Shown here: piece by piece, positions 1 through 4,884 of the stretch
How the letters are laid out: every line of letters starts with the position of its first letter
Numbering within the stretch: position 1 is the first letter of the stretch
Source of the DNA: Bdellovibrionales bacterium RBG_16_40_8
Lineage (GTDB): Bacteria > Bdellovibrionota > Bdellovibrionia > Bdellovibrionales > UBA1609
Length of the DNA: 5,134 bases
Reading direction: 5' to 3'
Assembly (NCBI GenBank): GCA_001769925.1
Contig: MEPT01000053.1
Coordinates: forward strand, 22,185-27,318
Made by a program: the position numbers and the translations under genes
The notes under the pieces: generated by a model
Database searches by the model: none
What the model was told of the DNA's origin: nothing
Seen by the model: only the letters and a program-made list of their open reading frames with translations

Positions 1-1
1 G

Positions 2-1405
2 GATCTAGTCAACGTTTTGGATTCTCGCCTCGTCAAGGCAGAAAAAGAAAGAGCCTTGAAGCGCTTACAAAAGATGCAACTCCCGGGTGGGGGCTTCCCC
101 TGGTTTGAGGGGGGACCGCCCGACGAGTATATGACACTTTATCTGCTGTTAGGCCTAGGCCGGGCGCAAGAGTTCAAAATCGATCTGCCTAAAGAGATGG
201 TGGTTCGCGCTTGGAACTTTACCAAGCTTTGGTTAGATGACAATTTGAAACGATGGATGTCAATTGGCTGTTGCTGGGAGGATGTGACTTTAATCAATTA
301 CTCAATCAGCCTTTACCCGGATAGCTCGTGGACGGGTGGTCTTTTCACCGACGAGTATCGACGTGAACTACTAAACTATAGCTTTACGAACTGGAAGCAC
401 CACGCACCGCTATTAAAGGGCTATTTGGCACTGACACTTCTGCGTATGAATCGGCAGCCAGATGCCAAGCTGGTGTGGGACAGTGTTATGGATTCAGCCA
501 AGTCGACAGAAGAACTGGGCACCTACTGGGCCCCTGAAGATCGCTCATGGCTTTGGTACAACGACACGATTGAGACCCATGCCTTTAGTGTCAGAACTTT
601 GCTTGAGCTTGAGCCTAGCAATAAAAAGCTCGACGGTTTGGTACAGTGGTTATTTTTGAATAAAAAGCTCAATCACTGGAAGTCGACCAAAGCCACGGCA
701 GAAGTGATTTATGCTTTGGTTCATTATCTTGAGAAGACGGCTTCACTCGGGATCGAAGAGAAAATTTCGGTGGACGTGGGGACGCAAAAGACTGACTTTA
801 CTTTTGATCCGCAGAAGTACACCGGTAAGAAAACGCAATTAGTTTTACCTGGGGATAAATTAGATCCAATAAAAAATTCAAAAATCATTGTTGAAAAGCC
901 AACTCGGGGTTTTGCTTTTGCCTCGGCAACCTGGCATTTCTCGACAGAAATTTTGCCGCAAGAAGAAAGCGGAGATTTTTTCTCGGTGTCGAGAAAATAC
1001 TTTAAGCGTGAGAACAATGGCAAAGAGTGGATATTAAAACCCTTGACGGGCGGCGAAATACTACTTGTTGGTGATCAAGTCGAAGTGCAGATCTCACTCA
1101 GGGCTAAACACGAAGCTGAATATGTTCACTTGCGTGATCCGCGGGCTGCGGGTCTAGAACCCGAAAAAGTGACTTCGGGTTATCGCTGGGACTTAGGGCT
1201 TTACTGGTACGAAGAGATTAGAGATAGCGGTTCAAATTTCTTTTTCAGCAAGCTACCGGTTGGCGAGTATACGTTTAAATATCGTCTGCGCGCAAATATG
1301 TCGGGCCAGTTTCGCATTGGACCATCCACCGTGCAGTCTATGTATGCGCCTGAGTTCAATGCCTATTCGACGGGCGAGCTGATGAAGATTTCGCCAAAGC
1401 AGTGA
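2..1405 (+). CDS. Alpha-2-macroglobulin family protein, C-terminal part (5' end outside window)
   Basis: The frame is open from the first bases of the window with no stop upstream, so this is the last 467 residues of a larger protein; the TTG at 17 is not a credible start. Bacterial alpha-2-macroglobulins are large envelope proteins thought to trap attacking proteases; those with this type of C-terminus are usually well over 1,500 residues (family knowledge). Residues about 10-245 are helix-rich and read as the end of the thioester (TED) domain, with landmarks GGGFPWFEGG (29-38), the GTYWAPEDRSW stretch (from 173) and WKSTKATAEV (226-235). Residues about 250-467 are beta-rich and carry DPRAAGLEP (379-387), the counterpart of the DxxPAGxEP signature of the terminal macroglobulin domains, then a typical YRLRANMSGQFRIGP-like ending. 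A thioester Cys-x-x-Gln motif is not visible; if present it lies upstream. The gene converges on the minus-strand gene 18 bases away. Family assignment is strong; the role is inferred. Confidence 0.9.
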   Translation, partial: DLVNVLDSRLVKAEKERALKRLQKMQLPGGGFPWFEGGPPDEYMTLYLLLGLGRAQEFKIDLPKEMVVRAWNFTKLWLDDNLKRWMSIGCCWEDVTLINYSISLYPDSSWTGGLFTDEYRRELLNYSFTNWKHHAPLLKGYLALTLLRMNRQPDAKLVWDSVMDSAKSTEELGTYWAPEDRSWLWYNDTIETHAFSVRTLLELEPSNKKLDGLVQWLFLNKKLNHWKSTKATAEVIYALVHYLEKTASLGIEEKISVDVGTQKTDFTFDPQKYTGKKTQLVLPGDKLDPIKNSKIIVEKPTRGFAFASATWHFSTEILPQEESGDFFSVSRKYFKRENNGKEWILKPLTGGEILLVGDQVEVQISLRAKHEAEYVHLRDPRAAGLEPEKVTSGYRWDLGLYWYEEIRDSGSNFFFSKLPVGEYTFKYRLRANMSGQFRIGPSTVQSMYAPEFNAYSTGELMKISPKQ

Positions 1406-1410
1406 GTCAG

Positions 1411-1431
1411 TCCTTGGTTTGACCTAAAGGA
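1411..1431. terminator. Small hairpin at convergent gene junction, possible bidirectional terminator
   Basis: TCCTTGGT (1411-1418) pairs with ACC (1422-1424) and AAGGA (1427-1431), giving eight base pairs around a TTG loop with a two-base TA bulge. It sits exactly where the two convergent genes meet and overlaps the stop codon of the minus-strand gene. No run of T follows on either strand, so intrinsic termination is weakly supported. Confidence 0.25.
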
Positions 1432-2491
1432 GTGGAGGCCAATGAGCGCAGGCCATACAACTGCGTGTGGCCTCTAAACGATTGCGTACTGCAAGAAGCC
1501 TTTCTTTCAATACGGATGCGCTCGATGGAGAATCTTTTTGAATTTCTACAGAGGCTTCATTTATCACGGTCTCAATTTTTTCAGAAATAGTTTTTCTAAA
1601 TTTGATTTCAGTAAATAAGGAGATAGTGCTTATTAGACCTGCCTCTACTGCGCCTGTAGCGGTCAAAAACATAAGCGGATTAAACTGAAAAATTTGCGGC
1701 CAGCTGCGATCATGCTGTTCAAGAAGTGTTATTAGGCTTTCTAAAACATCGATCGTTTTTGTAAATCTGCGATCCGCAGCAACTAAACTCTTCTCGTCCT
1801 CGCGCTTGTCATTAGTGACCATCACCATAGCGACAATTAAACCTATTGCGGAGAGATCTTTTCTTTCACTAGGCATTTTAGCAGATGAGCCGATCTCTTG
1901 ATTTGGATTTGTATGCGGTGTTCTTTTTGTTCGGACACCTTCTTCGATTTCATTAGCGGTCGCAGTAATATAATACGTGCTAGGAGTCGTTAACCAATAG
2001 CTTGTAGGTTTTATTAATGGGATCTGTCTCGGCAGCAAAAAACTAATAAAACTAAGTAGTATAGGTAGAGCTGGTATAGTTAGAGCTACGCATAAAATTG
2101 AAAATCCTCGCATACGAAAAATGAGGGGTGGTTTTTTTTGTACGACCCCTCGTTCTTTTAATGAAAGAAAGATTACAAATGCAGCCCATGTTAAAGGAAG
2201 CATAAGATAAATTTGAATTAGAAATTTACTCGGTTGAAGCGAAGGATAAATATCTACTAAGCGCTCGGCGTAACCCACCTTAACAGGCCATCGCGAAATA
2301 TATATTTGCGATAAAATGAGAAAAACTAAAGCAAAGGCTTGAATCTCTAGACAATTTTTTTGCCAACCAATTCCGAAAAGTACCAGTGATAAAAGAATTG
2401 TCGATATTTGCACAAGCAGATGTTTTTTTAACTGTCCGAAAAATATGATGGGGTCGATTGGAACTAGAGGTTGCGGCTTATCTGACGCCAT
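1424..2491 (-). CDS. Multi-spanning membrane protein of unknown function (355 aa)
   Basis: I do not recognise the family. The product has about four hydrophobic segments in its N-terminal half, near residues 24-43, 50-66, 89-111 and 129-153, separated by short charged loops (WQKNCLE, SRWPVKVGYAERLVD, LKERGVVQKK). The C-terminal half (about 175-355) is mostly hydrophilic, with a moderately hydrophobic helix near 213-226, a second one near 270-293, and an amphipathic charged tail (294-345) that could form helices. It ends with the odd Cys/Trp-rich CMACAHWPPLL. The ATG at 2491 is the only suitable start, as no other Met precedes the first hydrophobic segment; no clear Shine-Dalgarno sequence precedes it. 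The gene is transcribed alone, divergently from the lipoprotein genes and convergently with the macroglobulin gene. It is visibly richer in A and T than the macroglobulin gene, which could mean recent acquisition or relaxed constraint. Coding status is well supported by the length of the open frame; function is unknown. Confidence 0.8.
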   Translation of the reverse strand: MASDKPQPLVPIDPIIFFGQLKKHLLVQISTILLSLVLFGIGWQKNCLEIQAFALVFLILSQIYISRWPVKVGYAERLVDIYPSLQPSKFLIQIYLMLPLTWAAFVIFLSLKERGVVQKKPPLIFRMRGFSILCVALTIPALPILLSFISFLLPRQIPLIKPTSYWLTTPSTYYITATANEIEEGVRTKRTPHTNPNQEIGSSAKMPSERKDLSAIGLIVAMVMVTNDKREDEKSLVAADRRFTKTIDVLESLITLLEQHDRSWPQIFQFNPLMFLTATGAVEAGLISTISLFTEIKFRKTISEKIETVINEASVEIQKDSPSSASVLKERLLAVRNRLEATRSCMACAHWPPLL

Positions 2492-2529
2492 GTGAGTGTG
2501 TCGGCGGGCAACCCAGAATTCTTTAACTA

Positions 2530-2562
2530 AACAGTTAGTGTTATCGGGGACGTAAAACTGTT
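2530..2562. repeat. Inverted repeat overlapping the candidate -10 box
   Basis: AACAGTT (2530-2536) and its exact reverse complement AACTGTT (2556-2562) are separated by 19 bases. The second arm overlaps the candidate minus-strand -10 box, where a repressor could act. The first arm also takes part in a local hairpin, TAACT (2524-2528) with AGTTA (2533-2537). Seven-base arms can arise by chance in AT-rich DNA. Confidence 0.3.
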
Positions 2563-2587
2563 ATACATTATTTTCAAGTTCGACAAA
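2560..2587 (-). promoter_or_regulatory. Candidate promoter for the minus-strand membrane protein gene
   Basis: Read on the minus strand, TTTGTC (2587-2582) and TATAAC (2565-2560) are separated by 16 bases, a fair match to sigma-70-type -35 and -10 boxes. The predicted transcript would start near 2553, leaving about 60 bases before the ATG at 2491. This is a pattern match only. Confidence 0.3.
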
Positions 2588-2631
2588 ATTTTATGCTCAC
2601 TGTGTATTGTATTTGTCAACTTGGGCACATC

Positions 2632-2647
2632 GTTTGCGACAGCAAAC
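2632..2647. promoter_or_regulatory. Perfect hairpin just upstream of the cysteine-rich lipoprotein start
   Basis: GTTTGC (2632-2637) and GCAAAC (2642-2647) form a perfect six-base-pair stem around a GACA loop, ending six bases before the ATG at 2654. It occupies the place where a ribosome binding site would be expected, and no Shine-Dalgarno sequence is visible. It could be a protein-binding dyad or an RNA structure affecting translation. The structure is directly visible; the role is a guess. Confidence 0.4.
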
Positions 2648-2653
2648 AATTGA

Positions 2654-3070
2654 ATGCTTACTTTTACTAAAGCTTTTCATTATGCAGTCTCATTTTGTTA
2701 CATTCTAGTGATTGCGGTTTTCTTTCAGAGCTGCGAAATGATTCAGGACGAATCTTTAGAGGAAAAAGAGCGACGCTTAGACTCGATTTACCAGAAAATT
2801 CGAGAGACATTAAACACCAGCTGCACATACGATTCTGACTGTAGACAAATTGCTTTAGGCAGTAAAGCTTGTGGCGGCCCGAATGCGTATCTCGTGTATT
2901 CCGTCAGCAGTTGTTCCCCTGATGAGATCAATCTACTGGTGAATTCTTATAATCAACTTGAAAATCAAATTAGCGGAGAAGAAGACATTATCTCCGACTG
3001 CGCCCTCGTGGAACCCCATGACTCACTTGTTTGCGACAATCAGGTTTGTAAAGGCCTGTCGTATCACTGA
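2654..3070 (+). CDS. Cysteine-rich secreted lipoprotein, conserved family of unknown function
   Basis: The 138-residue product starts with a basic-hydrophobic leader (1-24) ending in FFQSC, so Cys27 is the likely lipidated residue of a type II signal peptide. Residue -3 is Phe rather than the usual Leu, as in the next lipoprotein downstream. A charged segment follows (about 31-52), then a domain with CTYDSDC (57-63), ACGGPNAYLVYS (72-83), SDCALVEP (115-122) and a CDNQVC pair (127-132). I recognise this as a widespread small secreted domain of uncharacterised function, with a CGGP...YS core and paired cysteines. Mature cysteines are 57, 63, 73, 87, 116, 127 and 132, seven besides the lipid-bearing one, so one may be unpaired or Cys87 may be lineage-specific. 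The start is fixed: an in-frame TGA at 2651 lies directly upstream and the next Met is beyond the lipobox. No Shine-Dalgarno sequence is seen; a small hairpin precedes the start. Confidence 0.85.
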   Translation: MLTFTKAFHYAVSFCYILVIAVFFQSCEMIQDESLEEKERRLDSIYQKIRETLNTSCTYDSDCRQIALGSKACGGPNAYLVYSVSSCSPDEINLLVNSYNQLENQISGEEDIISDCALVEPHDSLVCDNQVCKGLSYH

Positions 3071-3090
3071 TTTTAACGCGTTCCTAGTGC

Positions 3091-3118
3091 TTGTAAAAAC
3101 GAATAACAGGTTTTACAA
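3091..3118. repeat. Stem-loop downstream of the cysteine-rich lipoprotein gene
   Basis: TTGTAAAA (3091-3098) and TTTTACAA (3111-3118) are perfect reverse complements around a 12-base loop. The stem is AT-rich and lacks a following T run, so it is more likely an operator-like dyad or mRNA 3' structure than an intrinsic terminator. It lies 20 bases after the stop codon at 3070. Confidence 0.35.
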
Positions 3119-3131
3119 TGAGTTAGTAGTA

Positions 3132-3154
3132 AGTCATGTGGACTAGTTTTTTTT
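3132..3154 (+). terminator. Weak candidate terminator with T8 tract
   Basis: AGTC (3132-3135) pairs with GACT (3141-3144) around ATGTG, followed after two bases by eight consecutive T (3147-3154). The stem is short and can only be extended through wobble pairs. The T tract and its place between two plus-strand genes favour termination after the cysteine-rich lipoprotein, weakly. The following TATACA (3154-3159) could instead be a -10 box for the next gene, but no matching -35 box is seen. Confidence 0.25.
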
Positions 3155-3200
3155 ATACAGGTAAATCTAATTGGTGGGCACTAATGAATTAATGGATTGC

Positions 3201-3207
3201 GAGAGGG
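3201..3207 (+). promoter_or_regulatory. Ribosome binding site fixing the start of the 76-residue lipoprotein
   Basis: GAGAGGG lies four bases before the ATG at 3212, a good Shine-Dalgarno match. This favours 3212 over the in-frame TTG at 3197. Confidence 0.6.
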
Positions 3208-3211
3208 TAAA

Positions 3212-3442
3212 ATGAAAATTAATAATCTAAAACTTCTGGCTGCCACTACTATTATTTCACTTTCACTGGCCGCACTTGCGACGTTTCAAAACTGTGCGCA
3301 AGATTTTAACCAAGGTGGCGCCAGTTCCAAGCAAACCAAACAAATAACCGTGGATGCTTCTAAAAGTTTAGGCGAGATGTCGGAAGTATTTAAGGGTGAA
3401 AACGCTAGGGATTCGCTGGCATCTTGGAAAAATTGCCTTTAA
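3212..3442 (+). CDS. Small putative lipoprotein with FQNC lipobox (76 aa)
   Basis: The product has a textbook export leader: MKINNLK, then a hydrophobic core (about 8-24), ending at TFQNC with Cys28 as the likely lipidated residue. The short mature part (28-76) is polar, with QGGASSKQTKQ followed by a charged, probably helical segment (about 50-65) and the end SLASWKNCL. It has no domain I recognise and no haem-binding CxxCH. The FQNC ending of the leader is not the general L-A/S-G-C lipobox, but I recall it as frequent among Bdellovibrio lipoproteins. The Shine-Dalgarno sequence at 3201-3207 supports this start. The same frame stays open after the TAA for another 64 codons, so the present stop could be secondary, although the downstream residues show no recognisable link to this protein. 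Role unknown, probably at the cell envelope. Confidence 0.7.
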   Translation: MKINNLKLLAATTIISLSLAALATFQNCAQDFNQGGASSKQTKQITVDASKSLGEMSEVFKGENARDSLASWKNCL

Positions 3443-3460
3443 AAAATACTGGCTTCGGCA

Positions 3461-3637
3461 ATGGTTTTAAAGGTTGAGACAAATTTTTCTCCCGGCGTGA
3501 CAAAAGGACTCACGATTTGCGTGGAAACGCATTTACAAGCATGTGATCGTGGCCTTGCGCTTGCATTTCTGACGAATGGATTCGTGTATGACCAAAGGTT
3601 TTGTGCGAAGCCCCAATTATTATGGAGTTTAAAATGA
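3461..3637 (+). CDS. Doubtful small ORF, 58 codons, ATGA overlap with the SHOCT gene
   Basis: An ATG at 3461 opens a 58-codon frame ending with TGA at 3635-3637, which overlaps the downstream ATG (3634-3636) as ATGA, a typical translational-coupling arrangement. It is also in frame with the preceding lipoprotein, separated from it by the TAA at 3440-3442 and six sense codons. The residues are well mixed (for example KVETNFSPGVTKGL and GLALAFLTNGF), with three Cys and no export signal. No Shine-Dalgarno sequence precedes the ATG and I do not recognise the sequence. It may be a real small protein, a remnant, or simply an open frame in a 191-base spacer that otherwise shows no feature. Confidence 0.25.
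   Translation: MVLKVETNFSPGVTKGLTICVETHLQACDRGLALAFLTNGFVYDQRFCAKPQLLWSLK
3624..3627 (+). promoter_or_regulatory. Ribosome binding site of the SHOCT gene
   Basis: GGAG stands six bases before the ATG at 3634. This supports 3634 as the start rather than the in-frame ATG at 3622 or TTG at 3601, which lack such a motif. Confidence 0.5.
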
Positions 3638-3858
3638 ATGACCCTTCTGGAATGCATCATATGTTTTGGGGTGGAGGTTGGATGTTCTTGTGGTGGATTT
3701 TGATAATTGTAGTCATTGTGGGCGCAGTATCTTTTTTTGTTCGCCAACAAGGGAATTCAATCCGTGAAAAATCAGCTCTTGATCTTTTAAAAGAACGTTA
3801 TGCGCGTGGAGAAATTTCCAAACAAGAATTTGAAGAAAAGAAGCGAGACATTTTATAA
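3634..3858 (+). CDS. SHOCT-domain small membrane protein with Met/His/Trp-rich leader
   Basis: The 74-residue product has three parts. A short N-terminus, MNDPSGMHHMFWGGGW (1-16), is rich in Met, His and Trp. A single membrane span follows (about 17-36, FLWWILIIVVIVGAVSFFV). A charged C-terminal tail comes last, whose residues 47-74 (SALDLLKERYARGEISKQEF and on to the end) match the SHOCT motif: a short helical hairpin with the signature L-x-x-R/K-Y/L-A-x-G-E-I-S/T-x-E-E-F/Y. SHOCT tails are thought to mediate oligomerisation or partner binding; the biochemical role is not established. In my recollection, one-span SHOCT proteins with MHHM-WGGGW-type leaders are common beside copper and other metal-resistance genes, which fits the Met/Cys/His-rich pseudogene 33 bases downstream. 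The start is chosen by the GGAG at 3624-3627. Domain call firm, metal link inferred. Confidence 0.88.
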   Translation: MNDPSGMHHMFWGGGWMFLWWILIIVVIVGAVSFFVRQQGNSIREKSALDLLKERYARGEISKQEFEEKKRDIL

Positions 3859-3866
3859 AAAACTAA

Positions 3867-3880
3867 CTGCCGACAGGCAG
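3867..3880. repeat. Perfect hairpin between the SHOCT gene and the metal-binding pseudogene
   Basis: CTGCC (3867-3871) and GGCAG (3876-3880) pair around a GACA loop. The hairpin ends 11 bases before the ATG at 3892, and the loop matches that of the hairpin at 2632-2647. No T run follows on the plus strand; on the minus strand it is followed by an interrupted T-rich stretch, but no minus-strand gene ends here. Confidence 0.35.
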
Positions 3881-3891
3881 AGCGGAATCAT

Positions 3892-4205
3892 ATGAAATCA
3901 CAAATAATCATAACTATTGTGTGCTTATTTTTGCCGCAAGCACTTCATTTGCCGCTGAGACAAAGGTATCAAAGAAAGATCGCCAAAAAATGGCGGAGAT
4001 GCACACGAAGATGGCAGCCTGCCTCAAATCCGATAAACCTATGAGTGAATGCTAGCAAGATATGATGAGCTCTTGTCGGCAAATGATGGGTAAAGATGGC
4101 TGCCCCATGAGGGGAATGGACCACATAACAGGAATGATGAAGGGCAAGGGCATGATGATGGATCACGATGAAGAAAATAAAAACGAAAACAACAGCAAGA
4201 AGTAA
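3892..4205 (+). pseudogene. Broken gene for a secreted Met/Cys/His-rich putative metal-binding protein
   Basis: From the ATG at 3892 (weak GGA at 3884-3886) the frame encodes MKSQIIITIVCLF, then derails and stops at 4042-4044. Adding one T to the five-T run at 3928-3932 joins it to the frame ending at the TAA at 4203-4205. The restored leader reads MKSQIIITIVCLFFAAS then TSFA, with a good signal-peptidase site before AETK. The mature part contains KKDRQKMAEMHTKMAACLK, SDKPMSEC, an in-frame TAG at 4053-4055 (codon 55), then QDMMSSCRQMMGKDGCPM, MDHITGMMKGKGMMMDHD and a Lys/Asn-rich tail: 104 codons in all. The density of Met, Cys and His, with repeated Met pairs, resembles small periplasmic copper/silver-binding proteins; I cannot name the family. 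Two independent lesions make a pseudogene likelier than recoding, though sequencing error in the T run cannot be excluded. The last 38 bases overlap the methyltransferase gene. Confidence 0.75.
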
Positions 4206-4884
4206 AAAGAAAATCTTTCAAAGCAGACCGAATTCAAAGATAGCGCATTCAACATCAGCCCAACAATTCGATCGGCACGCCAAAGACTACGATCAATGGT
4301 TCGATAAAAACCCTGATGTTTTTAAAGCCGAAGTAAACGCCATTCTAAGCCTTGCCCCGCCATTCGAAAATAGTTTGGAAATCGGTGTTGGATCGGGCCG
4401 CTTCGCAGCCGCTCTAGGTATACGGCACGGAATAGATCCAGCACCACAAATGCTCTCACTCGCGCGAGCCAGAGGTATAGACGCCACAATTGGAGAAGCC
4501 GAACATCTGCCCTTCACCGACGAACGGTATGATTCCGCTTTTATGATTACTTCGCTTTGCTTTATGAGGAACCAGCTTAATGCCATGAAAGAAGCACATC
4601 GTGTACTTAAAGCTAACGGAATTCTGGTGATTGCATTCATTCCTAAAAATTCTCAGCTCGGCATCAAATATCGAAAAGATAGAAGCAAAGATTCGCTATA
4701 TCGGCTCGCGGATTTTTTCAGCTATTCAGAATTATTAAAGAAGCTTAAGACGACCGGCTTCAGCATCCAGAATTCAAGCCAGACCCTTTTGAATCCCAAT
4801 CTAAGTCTCGATGTTTTGCCGGGCCATGCGAGAGGTAGTTTCGTTGTGGTTTCCGCAAGAAAGCTCACCTGCAGCAGGGCTTGA
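4168..4884 (+). CDS. Class I SAM-dependent methyltransferase (Methyltransf_11 / UbiE-like)
   Basis: The 238-residue product should transfer a methyl group from S-adenosylmethionine to an unknown acceptor in the cytoplasm. A Lys/Arg-rich N-terminus (1-30) precedes the usual entry AQQFDRHAKDYDQWF (31-45). Motif I is LEIGVGSGRFAAAL (70-83, the E-x-G-x-G-x-G loop binding SAM). GIDPAPQML (88-96) supplies the acidic residue (Asp90) expected to bind the SAM ribose, GEAEHLPF (109-116) is the adenine-side motif, and YDSAFMITSLCFM (121-133) is motif II. HRVLKANGILVIAF (144-157) is the post-II strand-turn-strand. The C-terminal third is a variable cap ending in SFVVVSARK. Length and motif order fit the small stand-alone family. 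The ATG at 4168 is the only possible start: TGA closes the frame at 4156-4158 and no ATG, GTG or TTG occurs before the conserved core. GGA at 4160-4162 is a weak ribosome site. The start lies inside the metal-binding pseudogene, suggesting former translational coupling. Confidence 0.92.
   Translation: MKKIKTKTTARSKKKIFQSRPNSKIAHSTSAQQFDRHAKDYDQWFDKNPDVFKAEVNAILSLAPPFENSLEIGVGSGRFAAALGIRHGIDPAPQMLSLARARGIDATIGEAEHLPFTDERYDSAFMITSLCFMRNQLNAMKEAHRVLKANGILVIAFIPKNSQLGIKYRKDRSKDSLYRLADFFSYSELLKKLKTTGFSIQNSSQTLLNPNLSLDVLPGHARGSFVVVSARKLTCSRA

Noticed and set aside
17..19. TTG as the start of the macroglobulin gene
   Set aside because: The frame is open to the window edge and the product begins in the middle of a known domain, so the true start lies upstream.
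3439..3750. Minus-strand open frame of 103 codons across the SHOCT gene
   Set aside because: It lies antisense to the well supported SHOCT gene and shows no domain or ribosome site.
3892..4044. Reading the unshifted frame as a separate 50-residue protein
   Set aside because: After the T run it becomes an Arg/Trp-rich sequence with no sense as an exported protein, whereas the shifted frame gives a proper signal peptide and mature domain.
3969..4221. His-rich minus-strand open frames opposite the pseudogene
   Set aside because: The His and Cys runs are simply the reverse complement of the repeated ATG/GAT codons of the Met-rich pseudogene.
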